Shown: positions 1 to 5,776, counted from the first letter of the stretch. The stretch is DNA of 5,789 nt from an uncultured Chloroflexota bacterium (GCA_913046025.1 CAJWRP010000174.1:1-5789), one strand, 5' to 3'. Numbers and translations: made by a program. The notes: a model not told the origin generated them from the letters alone.

Positions 1-1
1 G

Positions 2-448
2 CTGGCCCGGAAAATGCGCCAGGCGATGACCCAGACCGCCCGCCGCAAGCCCCTGTTCGGCACGTGCAAAGGCGTCGTCGCAGCCCGCCAGTTCGAGCGG
101 CACCGCGACGTTTTCCAGCGCCGTAAGGTAGGGGAACATATTCCGACTCGTCTGCTGCCAAATGAAACCGACCTCTTCCCTGCGGTAGAGTTCGACCTCT
201 TTCCCTGTCATTCTAAGCAGGTCCTTGTCGCCCACAGTCAACCGGCCAGCCGACGGCGCATCGTATCCTGCCAAGATGTTAAGGAGCGTGCTCTTATCGC
301 TACCGCTGGCCCCAACTATGGCGATTACCTCACCACGCTCAACGCTGAGGTCCAGACCACGCAAAGCTACGACTTCCAGATCGGAGATCTTTTATATCTT
401 GAACAGGTCCTCGCAGCGAATGTAAGGTACTGCTTCAGGGTTGCTCAT
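2..448 (-). pseudogene. ABC transporter ATP-binding protein, LolD/MacB type, 5' part, inactivated
   Basis: The minus strand reads from an ATG at 448 to the window edge in one frame (149 codons). It encodes the N-terminal half of an ABC ATPase, the subunit that powers transport or extrusion across the inner membrane. Visible landmarks are a Walker A region at residues 46-54 (G-A-S-G-S-D-K-S-T), a Q-loop around W97-Q98-Q99, and the family-typical stretch after it (NMFPYLTALENV). Signature and Walker B motifs would lie beyond the window. A GGAG Shine-Dalgarno site sits just before the ATG. Two lesions are seen. Codon 19 is TAA (392-394), where relatives carry the adenine-stacking A-loop tyrosine (pattern KIYK). 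Walker A residue 51 is Asp (GAT, 296-298) where Gly is expected. The frame is otherwise open, so this looks like a young pseudogene. Restart at TTG codon 29 is possible but would lose the A-loop. The family call is firm; the substrate is unknown. Confidence 0.82.
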
Positions 449-481
449 GCAATCTCCAGCAGATGACGACGTTGATAAACA

Positions 482-511
482 ATAATACCCGTATATTCTT
501 GCTGGCCACAA
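482..511 (-). promoter_or_regulatory. Candidate promoter of the broken ABC gene
   Basis: On the minus strand a TTGTGG hexamer (511-506) is separated by 18 bases from TATTAT (487-482), about 33 bases upstream of the ATG at 448. The -10 matches the sigma70 consensus at five of six positions; the -35 matches only in its TTG. This is a pattern match only. Confidence 0.35.
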
Positions 512-529
512 TACGACCTTGTCGCTTGG

Positions 530-549
530 GCGGATTGTCGCTAATCCGC
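530..549. repeat. Perfect 7-bp inverted repeat in a divergent intergenic region
   Basis: GCGGATT (530-536) and AATCCGC (543-549) are exact inverse complements separated by six bases. The repeat lies between the divergent ABC and acyl-CoA-dehydrogenase-like genes, just upstream of the candidate ABC promoter. There is no T-run beside it, so it does not look like a terminator. An operator for a dimeric regulator is one possible reading. The rest of the 449-712 gap holds only an A/T-rich promoter-like stretch near 600-645. Confidence 0.4.
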
Positions 550-634
550 AGACGAACGGCCGGACCGCCGAGTTATGGCCATTTCTCGGCAAAGCAAAGA
601 TGAAAAAATAATCGTATAGTGATATTCTATTGCC

Positions 635-640
635 TATAAT
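635..640 (+). promoter_or_regulatory. Consensus -10 box upstream of the acyl-CoA-dehydrogenase-like gene
   Basis: An exact TATAAT lies in an A/T-rich stretch 72 bases before the ATG at 713. A second -10-like hexamer, TATAGT, is at 615-620. No convincing -35 hexamer is found 16-18 bases upstream of either, so the promoter may be weak or depend on an activator. The leader would be about 65 bases. Confidence 0.45.
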
Positions 641-712
641 ACAAGCATGATTGAGAGCCGTATTGGCCTCACATTATATGCTGAATTTATTGTTAGCTGG
701 AGCAGGTAATAG

Positions 713-1906
713 ATGAATTTCAGGCTGACCAAAGAGCAAGAACAATTAATTGAAAAAACAAAGTGGATAGCCAAGGAAAAGCTGGCACCCAGAGCAGAGC
801 ACTACGACAAGACAGCCACTCACCCCAAGGAGAGCTGGAAAGACATCTGGGAGAACGGCCTACTAGGGATAGCCATTCCCAAGGAGTTCGGCGGTCTGGG
901 TCTGGATATGCTCTCTTACGTCCTGGTAGTGGAGACGCTTACCCAGGGCTGCACCAGTACCGGGATGACTGTACATATGCACTCAGTGGTCCAGAGGTTC
1001 ATCAGCGAGTTAGGTACACAAGAACAGAAGAAGAAATTCTTTGCCGAAGTCATCAAGGACGGTCGTGTATTTGGTAGTTGGGGAAGCGAACCGGCACGAC
1101 GCGGAGGAACGGGTACCGCCGACTCGATTGTGTCCAAGCGCGAAGGCGGATACTACCTCAATGGACGCAAGCATTTCTGCACTATGGCCGGCGCCACCCG
1201 ACGCAGCATCGTGCACTCGACTATGAAGGGCATGGATGCTATCAACGGCTACATACTAGCCATCCCATCGGAGGACGCTCCTGGTCAGACGATAATTGGC
1301 GATTGGGACACTCTGGGCATGCGCGCCACAATCAGTCCCAGCGTAAGCTTTGAAAATTGCGAACTGGCCGAAGACGAAATCCTAGGCACGCCAGGCAGAG
1401 GCGACAAGCTAGGCATCGGTCAGAGCTTTGGCCTGGGCTACGCATCGGTCTACCTTGGCGCCGCGCAGATGGCCCTGGATTTTGTAAAAGACTACTCTCG
1501 CAACACCCGCTTCGACCCAGACCCAAATCCGATGTCGCACACGCTGCCCGTGCAGGGTCGTGTTACCGAGATGACCATGGCCTTGGAGGGCGCACGCCTT
1601 TCCATCTACAAAGCGGCCAGCCTGTGGGAAGTTTCGAACCCCTTCGAGAGGGCAGTGCTTTCGGCCAAGGCGAAGTACCTGGCCACGGAGGCTGCACTAA
1701 TGGTCACTGAGAAGGCCATTCAGACGGTAGGAGGACGCAGCGCCCACGCCAGCAACCCGTTGGGTCGTGTATTCCGAGATGTTCGAACCTGCACGCTAAT
1801 GCCTCCCAACAGCGACAGGCAGATGGAAATCATCGGCAGGGCAGAGATGGGCGTGGACAGCGAAGGGGACGAAATGCTCTCCCGTCTAACCCACTTCGTC
1901 TCTTGA
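713..1906 (+). CDS. Acyl-CoA dehydrogenase-fold flavoprotein lacking the usual catalytic Glu
   Basis: The 397-residue protein spans the standard acyl-CoA dehydrogenase length and layout: N-terminal helical domain (about 1-115), middle beta domain (about 118-228) and C-terminal four-helix domain (about 235-390). Recognisable motifs are GCTSTGMTVHMHS (79-91), the flavin-contact region around W123-G-S-E-P127, WDTLGMRAT (198-206), VGGRSA near 339-344, and the C-terminal RDVRT...EIIGR block (355-376). Family members are FAD-dependent cytosolic enzymes that usually oxidise acyl-CoA thioesters. Hand alignment to medium-chain acyl-CoA dehydrogenase puts Pro364 where the catalytic Glu (YEGT motif) belongs. 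The alternative isovaleryl-CoA-dehydrogenase site appears to be Phe239. The fold is certain, but true dehydrogenase activity is not; a flavin monooxygenase-like relative (DszC type) or another acyl-CoA-related activity is possible. The ATG at 713 has GGAG at 699-702 and AGGT at 704-707. The gene stands alone between divergent and convergent neighbours. Confidence 0.9.
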   Translation: MNFRLTKEQEQLIEKTKWIAKEKLAPRAEHYDKTATHPKESWKDIWENGLLGIAIPKEFGGLGLDMLSYVLVVETLTQGCTSTGMTVHMHSVVQRFISELGTQEQKKKFFAEVIKDGRVFGSWGSEPARRGGTGTADSIVSKREGGYYLNGRKHFCTMAGATRRSIVHSTMKGMDAINGYILAIPSEDAPGQTIIGDWDTLGMRATISPSVSFENCELAEDEILGTPGRGDKLGIGQSFGLGYASVYLGAAQMALDFVKDYSRNTRFDPDPNPMSHTLPVQGRVTEMTMALEGARLSIYKAASLWEVSNPFERAVLSAKAKYLATEAALMVTEKAIQTVGGRSAHASNPLGRVFRDVRTCTLMPPNSDRQMEIIGRAEMGVDSEGDEMLSRLTHFVS

Positions 1907-2045
1907 TTCTAAATGGGTTAGGCGAATGCCTTCAGAGGCAAAGAGCATCATAGGTACAGACCAGCATGTTAGCAGCACCTTTACCAGAGAAGACTCTAGG
2001 CCTTATCTCCACTTGGTCTATCCCTGATTGTGGCTGCCCATAAAT
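1907..2045. other. Convergent intergenic gap with no clear terminator
   Basis: This gap lies between the 3' ends of the acyl-CoA-dehydrogenase-like gene and the AhpD-like gene. It holds only a weak 5-bp hairpin (TGCCT/AGGCA, 1927-1940, 4-base loop) without a following T-run. No gene or strong intrinsic terminator is seen. Confidence 0.5.
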
Positions 2046-2669
2046 TTAAAAGTTACCGGGGTGGGCTGCTATGGAGCCGAAAGTCTTAGATGACACCTTG
2101 TCGCTAAATGACAACTCGGCCGATATGTCTACCCTGTTAGTCTCGATCTCAATTCCAAGCCCCTCGGCAATACGCACCTGATAGGCATAAAGTGCTGTGA
2201 TATGCACGATGTCGATGACGTCTTCATCGGTCCAACCAACTTCCAAAAGTGCGTCGACGTTGGCCTGACTCATGCCAGATGGGCTGATGGTAAGGAACTC
2301 CGCAAACTCCAGCATAGCCTCCTGCTTGGGCGTCAAGTCCGCGTGTCGATAGTCTTCTCCCAACTGCTGTGCGATCTTGGACTCCGGGGCCTCTTGACGC
2401 AGAGCCTCTGCGTGGGAGACCGTTCAATAAACACATTCGTTGATTCCCGACACCACCGCAGCAATCATCTGGCGCTCTGCTCCGGTGAGTCCAGACTCGG
2501 TCTGCATAACGATCCTCGAATGCGATTCTATGGATTTCATGATATGTGGCCGAGCAGCGTTTACTGTCAGCACGTTGGGGAACATTCCTCGTTTTTCGAA
2601 TACCTGATCGTAGGCCTCTCGAACTGGGCCTCGGGAGTCAGCGTATTTCACAGTCTTAATGTATGCCAA
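2046..2669 (-). CDS. AhpD-like / carboxymuconolactone decarboxylase family candidate selenoprotein (CxxU)
   Basis: Read through one in-frame TGA, this is a 207-residue protein of the alkylhydroperoxidase AhpD/CMD superfamily, closest in look to the 'peroxidase-related' CMD subgroup. Such proteins reduce peroxides or shuttle thiol electrons through a CxxC pair with a nearby His. Landmarks are the MAYIKTV start, LTGAERQMIA (61-70), the redox centre N-E-C79-V-Y-[TGA82]-T-V-S-H86, then LTPKQEAMLEFAEFLT and a GWTDEDVIDIVHITALYAYQVRIAEGLG helix. The C-x-x-[TGA]-x-x-x-H spacing equals the AhpD C-x-x-C-x-x-x-H pattern, so TGA replaces the second Cys alone. A SECIS-like hairpin follows directly. The frame stays open for 125 codons after the TGA with family-typical sequence. 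The chosen start is TTG at 2669, with GGAG six bases upstream; a TTG at 2681 has its AAGGA immediately adjacent and fits worse. The last 35 or so residues (SFSDKVSSKTF...) form an unrecognised tail. The alternative is a Cys-to-stop nonsense mutation in a CMD pseudogene, which the hairpin makes less likely. Confidence 0.82.
2388..2421 (-). promoter_or_regulatory. Predicted bacterial SECIS element after in-frame TGA
   Basis: The mRNA just downstream of the TGA (2424-2426) folds by eye into a two-tier hairpin. The lower stem is GGUCUC (2421-2416) with GAGGCC (2393-2388), six pairs including one U-G. An internal loop of CC against CAA follows. The upper stem is ACGCAGA (2413-2407) with UCUGCGU (2403-2397), seven perfect pairs, capped by the loop GGC (2406-2404). 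The first loop G lies 17 bases after the TGA. Bacterial SECIS elements are known to sit immediately 3' of the UGA inside the coding region, with a conserved G in the first two apical-loop positions about 16-37 bases away. The apical G-rich loop and its distance resemble E. coli fdhF as I recall it. The folding was done by hand, without an energy calculation. Confidence 0.75.
2424..2426 (-). other. In-frame TGA, predicted selenocysteine codon (U82)
   Basis: The TGA occupies the second Cys position of the CxxC motif in the AhpD-like gene. Other genes in the window end in TGA, TAA and TAG, so TGA is an ordinary stop here and reading through it would need a local signal. Cysteine codons are TGT and TGC, so a single-base change to TGA is the rival explanation. 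Confidence 0.75.
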
Positions 2670-2698
2670 AGTAATCTCCAATCCTTAGGAATGGCGCG

Positions 2699-2727
2699 AT
2701 GATAGCCGACAACACGGCTTTTGCCAA
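2699..2727 (-). promoter_or_regulatory. Sigma70-type promoter of the AhpD-like selenoprotein gene
   Basis: On the minus strand TTGGCA (2727-2722) and TATCAT (2704-2699) are separated by exactly 17 bases, each matching consensus at five of six positions. Transcription would begin near 2692, leaving a leader of about 23 bases before the TTG start at 2669. Having its own good promoter argues that the gene is expressed rather than decayed. Confidence 0.65.
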
Positions 2728-2752
2728 TGCAGTGGGATTCGTGGGCGAACTC

Positions 2753-2781
2753 TTGACACAAAAGACAGTTATGAGAAGATA
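2753..2781 (+). promoter_or_regulatory. Candidate promoter of the cupin-DUF3500 operon
   Basis: A perfect -35 box TTGACA lies at 2753-2758, about 50 bases before the cupin start. The -10 is poor: AAGATA at 2776-2781 has the correct 17-base spacing but few matches, and GATATC at 2778-2783 is only slightly better. It lies back to back with the AhpD-like promoter. Confidence 0.5.
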
Positions 2782-2810
2782 TCCAGCAACATAAAAGGAG
2801 GATCGACACA

Positions 2811-3149
2811 TTGGCAATCATTAGACTTTACACCGGCGATGACGGCGAAACACACATGGAGGAGCTAGACCCTGCAGATCATACAGAGCTTACGGAACTG
2901 CATGAGGCAAAGGGTGTTCGGTTCCGGGTCTCGCCAGCAGGGTACTTTAGCGACTGGCATAACGCCCCTCGACGTCAATACGTAATCAACCTTTCAGGTC
3001 AGGTAGAGATTGGCCTAAAAGATGGCTCGGTTCATCGGTTCGGGCCCGGCCACGTTACCCTTGCGGAAGACACCACTGGCAACGGCCATACAACCAGAGT
3101 GGTGGGCGACGAGCCTCGATTTTCGGCAACGGTGACGCTAGAAGACTAA
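2811..3149 (+). CDS. Small cupin-domain protein
   Basis: This is a 112-residue single-domain cupin, a small beta-barrel that often binds a metal or small molecule. Motif 1 is seen around D48-W-H-N-A-P-R-R-Q56 and the LSGQVEI turn (61-67). Motif 2 is RFGPGHVTLAED (76-87), followed by D-T-T-G-N-G-H93. The usual HxH pair of metal-binding cupins is only partly kept: His50 and His93 are the clear candidates, with Gln56 and Glu66 nearby. Metal binding and function are therefore unknown. The start is a TTG at 2811, supported by AAAGGAGG at 2794-2801 with nine bases of spacing. The protein begins MAIIRLYTGDDGE, which looks like the true N-terminus of this group. The gene is followed after 53 bases by the DUF3500 gene on the same strand and is probably co-transcribed. 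It is complete, with no signal peptide, and likely cytosolic. Confidence 0.85.
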   Translation: MAIIRLYTGDDGETHMEELDPADHTELTELHEAKGVRFRVSPAGYFSDWHNAPRRQYVINLSGQVEIGLKDGSVHRFGPGHVTLAEDTTGNGHTTRVVGDEPRFSATVTLED

Positions 3150-3202
3150 GGCATAACCTTCGCTGAATGGACCGGAAACACAGAGTGACGAGGAGACGCA
3201 AT

Positions 3203-4378
3203 ATGCGACTTCAGGTAAGAGACTTCGAACCGGGAGAAAGGCCGCATAGTTCAGCTCGGGCATTACCAGACACCCTGCATGAGTTGTTCCAGGGAATGCT
3301 CGATACCGGCACACGCCTGGTTACCGAAGAGTTCAAAGGCGTTACAGAGGCTGGGTCGCCCGAGACCGGCCTGTTTTCTTTGGATGATCAAAGAGTACCA
3401 AGCACCGGTGTAGACACAGCTGCCAGGTTATTTCTGGAATCGCTGAATGCCGACCAGAGGGAAAGCGCCCTGTTCTCCATTGACAGCGATGTCTGGAGAC
3501 GCTGGAGCAACGTGCATCCGTACCTTATGAGGCACGGCGCTTTCCTGGACGAGCTCGCCCAGACGCAAAAAAACCTGGCCATGACTCTGATGCGCGAAAG
3601 CCTTAGTCCTGAAGGCTTTAAAACAGCCCGTGACGTAATGCGCCTAAATGAGTCCATACTTGAAATTACGGGGCAAGGCGAAGAGTATGGCGAGTGGCTC
3701 TACTGGCTAAGCATATTGGGCAATCCGTCAGACAATCAGCCATGGGGTTGGCAGATCGACGGTCATCACCTGATCATTAATTACTTCGTGCTGGGCGGCC
3801 AGATAGTCGCCACACCCACCTTTATGGGCTCAGAGCCTGTAGCCGTGGATATTGGGAAATATGCCGGGACACGGGTGTTCCAATCCGAAGAAGAGACAGG
3901 GCTAACCCTGGGCATGTCATTCACTCCTGAACAACGAGTAAAAGCCACCATAGCGGAAACTATGCCGGGCGAGGTGTTTACGACAGCATATCGAGACAAT
4001 TTCGAAATGCGCTACGAGGGCATCCGATACGATGAGCTTTCCGTCGATCAGCAAAACATGGTTTTGGCCATCGCGGAGACCTACGTCGGCAGGGTACCGA
4101 AAGCGCATGCAAAGGCAAAGATGGCGGAGATATGGGCGCATCTTCATAGGACCTACATCGCCTGGATTGGTGGCTATAACGAAGACAGCATCTTCTATTA
4201 CAGAATACACAGTCCTGTGGTTCTTATAGAATTTGACCACCAGAGCGGCATTGCGCTGCACCATACGGAACCTAGCCGAAATCACATACACACCGTGATT
4301 CGCACACCAAACGGCAACGACTACGGCAAGGACCTGCTTCGCCAACACCGCGAGCAACATCACCCGAGCGGCGCATAG
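3203..4378 (+). CDS. DUF3500 domain protein
   Basis: The 391-residue protein matches the DUF3500 family (function unknown) across most of its length. Conserved-looking blocks are W181-G-W-Q-I-D-G-H-H-L190, TPTFMGSEP (204-212), WIGG (321-324), FYYRIHSPVVLIEFDH (331-346) and HIHTVIRTPNGNDYG (361-375). The clustered His, Asp, Asn and Arg residues suggest a polar or metal-binding active centre, but no reaction can be assigned. No signal peptide or membrane segment is evident. The start at 3203 is preferred over an in-frame ATG at 3167. It has GAGGAG at 3190-3195 with seven bases of spacing, and its MRLQVRDF opening matches the start of the paralogous fragment at 4442, whereas the 12 extra residues (MDRKHRVTRRRN) have no counterpart. 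It is the second gene of a probable operon with the cupin and is followed by a truncated relative. Confidence 0.9.
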   Translation: MRLQVRDFEPGERPHSSARALPDTLHELFQGMLDTGTRLVTEEFKGVTEAGSPETGLFSLDDQRVPSTGVDTAARLFLESLNADQRESALFSIDSDVWRRWSNVHPYLMRHGAFLDELAQTQKNLAMTLMRESLSPEGFKTARDVMRLNESILEITGQGEEYGEWLYWLSILGNPSDNQPWGWQIDGHHLIINYFVLGGQIVATPTFMGSEPVAVDIGKYAGTRVFQSEEETGLTLGMSFTPEQRVKATIAETMPGEVFTTAYRDNFEMRYEGIRYDELSVDQQNMVLAIAETYVGRVPKAHAKAKMAEIWAHLHRTYIAWIGGYNEDSIFYYRIHSPVVLIEFDHQSGIALHHTEPSRNHIHTVIRTPNGNDYGKDLLRQHREQHHPSGA

Positions 4379-4422
4379 CAGAAGACAAAGACCCCATTTA
4401 CGTCGTGACCCCGAAACGATTC

Positions 4423-4428
4423 AGGAGG
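4423..4428 (+). promoter_or_regulatory. Ribosome binding site of the DUF3500 remnant
   Basis: AGGAGG lies 13 bases before the ATG at 4442, a somewhat long gap. A GTG at 4437 is closer but is followed at once by a stop (GTG AAA TGA), so the ATG is the start. Retention of this site shows that the remnant derives from a once translated gene. Confidence 0.55.
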
Positions 4429-4441
4429 AAGAGAGAGTGAA

Positions 4442-4549
4442 ATGACGCTAAAGCTAACGGACTTCCAGCCACGTAATCGAGTAGTCAGCTCCGGTAGAAC
4501 TTTGCCAGAAGAGCTATCCGAGCGTACTGCTCCATTCATTATCCCCTAA
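4442..4549 (+). pseudogene. Truncated DUF3500 paralogue (N-terminal remnant)
   Basis: A 35-codon reading frame, ATG 4442 to TAA 4547, resembles the N-terminus of the DUF3500 protein 63 bases upstream. Aligned from both Met residues without gaps, 13 of the first 27 positions are identical, including M1, L3, D7, F8, P10, R13, S16-S17, R19, L21-P22, L25 and E27. After Glu27 the similarity ends (RTAPFIIP) and the frame stops 12 bases before the 3' end of the convergent PLP-enzyme gene. The rest of a roughly 390-codon gene is missing. The moderate identity means the two copies were divergent paralogues, not a recent duplicate. A small independent peptide is an alternative but less likely. Confidence 0.72.
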
Positions 4550-4561
4550 TCTGTTGATCGC

Positions 4562-5698
4562 CTACCCCAAAGCCTGTGAAAGGTCTGCCAAGAGGTCGTC
4601 TGTATTCTCGATGCCAACTGACATGCGCAAGAGGTTGTCTGGTGTTGCCGTTCCCGGACCTTCTATAGACGCACGGTGTTCAATCAGGCTCTCGGTGCCA
4701 CCAAGGCTTGTTGCCCTGGTGAAAAGCTTAAGCTTGGCCGCAACCTGCATGGCCACTTCAGCGCCGCCCACCACCTGCAGAGACAACATGCCGCCATAAT
4801 CTTTCATCTGTTCGCTGGCAATGGCATGCCCTGCGTGAGATGTCAAGCCCGGGTAGTGCACCGTCTCTACTTTGGGATGGTCGCTGAGGAATCGAGCAAT
4901 CTGTCCCGCATTGTCGCAATGCGCCCGCATTCGCAGGTGCAGCGTTCGAATTCCCCGCAATACCAACCAGCTATCAAAGGCCGATGGGACAGCACCGTAG
5001 GTCCCCTGAATCTCGCGAATCTTATTGAAGGCATCGCTCTCCTGCTTGGCAATTACAGCACCACTCAACACATCGCTGTGACCGCCTAGGTACTTGGTGG
5101 TCGAGTGCACCACTAGATCGGCGCCCAGGTCCATAGGTCGCTGCAGCATAGGAGTGGCCCAAGTATTGTCGCAAACACACAACGCCCCGGCCTCATGCGC
5201 TATATCAGCAGTCGCCGCAATGTCCGTTATCTTCAGCATGGGGTTGGAGGGCGTCTCGAGCCAGACAAGCCTTGTGTTCGATTTAATGGCTCGTCGGATC
5301 TCCGCCGGGTCTGTGGCGTCAACAAAGGTCGTTTCCAAGCTCCATCGAGAGAAGATATCGCGCAGCAGATTGGCAGTGCCGTGGTAGCAATCCTCCGCCA
5401 CTACTACGTGGTTGCCGGCAGACAGCGACTGAAAGACGGCGGCGGTTGCGGCGGAGCCGGACGAGAATGCAGCGCAGGCGTTACCGCCCTCCAGTGAAGC
5501 CATCACGCTCTCTAGCTGCTGCCGGGTAGGGTTGCCTACACGAGAATAGACGTTCCCGGTGGGATAGCCTCCATCGGCTCCCCGTTCGAATGTGGTGGAC
5601 GGCTGTATAGGCGCCAGAATAGCCCCAGTGGCTGGGTCTACGTAGTGGCTTGCGCGGGCGGCAATAGTTTCGGGGTTCATGTCACTATTTTTGTGCAT
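4562..5698 (-). CDS. Cystathionine gamma-synthase/gamma-lyase family PLP enzyme
   Basis: This is a complete 378-residue member of the gamma-family of PLP enzymes in cysteine/methionine trans-sulfuration (cystathionine gamma-synthase, cystathionine gamma-lyase, methionine gamma-lyase and relatives); cytosolic, normally a tetramer. Motifs are TGAILAPIQPSTTFER (24-39), Y51-S-R53 with NPT (phosphate contact from the neighbouring subunit), SSGSAA (79-84), Y105-H-G-T, LETPSNP (147-153), CDNTWATP with Asp177 facing the PLP ring, and the Schiff-base lysine K202 in VHSTTKYLGGHSD. The C-terminus has SLGGTESLIEHRAS and NLLRMSVGIEN. Glu340 aligns by eye with Glu339 of human gamma-lyase, where E. coli MetB has Ser, which leans towards a lyase-type preference. 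That is not enough to choose metB or another symbol. The start is either Met1 (5698) or Met7 (5680, MNPETIAARA); neither has a strong ribosome site. The gene is convergent with the DUF3500 remnant and is monocistronic in this window. Confidence 0.92.
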   Translation of the reverse strand: MHKNSDMNPETIAARASHYVDPATGAILAPIQPSTTFERGADGGYPTGNVYSRVGNPTRQQLESVMASLEGGNACAAFSSGSAATAAVFQSLSAGNHVVVAEDCYHGTANLLRDIFSRWSLETTFVDATDPAEIRRAIKSNTRLVWLETPSNPMLKITDIAATADIAHEAGALCVCDNTWATPMLQRPMDLGADLVVHSTTKYLGGHSDVLSGAVIAKQESDAFNKIREIQGTYGAVPSAFDSWLVLRGIRTLHLRMRAHCDNAGQIARFLSDHPKVETVHYPGLTSHAGHAIASEQMKDYGGMLSLQVVGGAEVAMQVAAKLKLFTRATSLGGTESLIEHRASIEGPGTATPDNLLRMSVGIENTDDLLADLSQALG

Positions 5699-5748
5699 CG
5701 ATGTTGCCCGTCAAAAGCAATCTGTTTGGATTGAGACTTCAAATTCGT

Positions 5749-5776
5749 ATCATAGGCCTGTTTTCAAAAACTACAA
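5749..5776 (-). promoter_or_regulatory. Candidate promoter of the PLP-enzyme gene
   Basis: On the minus strand TTGTAG (5776-5771) is separated by 16 bases from TATGAT (5754-5749), about 50 bases upstream of the ATG at 5698. The -10 matches consensus at five of six positions, the -35 at only three. The 5699-5789 stretch shows no other gene or riboswitch-like structure. Confidence 0.4.

Noticed and set aside
14..466. 150-codon plus-strand frame opposite the ABC gene
   Set aside because: It has no recognisable domain and is antisense to clear ABC ATPase motifs; it is a shadow frame.
1927..1940. TGCCT/AGGCA hairpin after the acyl-CoA-dehydrogenase-like gene as an intrinsic terminator
   Set aside because: The stem has only five pairs and no U-tract follows.
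2046..2681. Two separate genes, or a frameshifted CMD pseudogene
   Set aside because: Both parts are in the same frame, separated by one TGA and no indel. The second piece has no good start or ribosome site (its first TTG is mid-helix), and the SECIS-like hairpin explains the TGA better.
2202..2702. 166-codon plus-strand frame over the AhpD-like gene
   Set aside because: The opposite strand carries clear CMD family sequence; the plus-strand product has no recognisable motif.
3167..3202. Upstream ATG of the DUF3500 gene (12 extra residues)
   Set aside because: The ATG at 3203 has a well-placed GAGGAG, and the paralogous fragment begins at the equivalent of 3203.
3917..4363. 148-codon minus-strand frame inside the DUF3500 gene
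   Set aside because: It is antisense to strongly conserved DUF3500 blocks and has no family features of its own.
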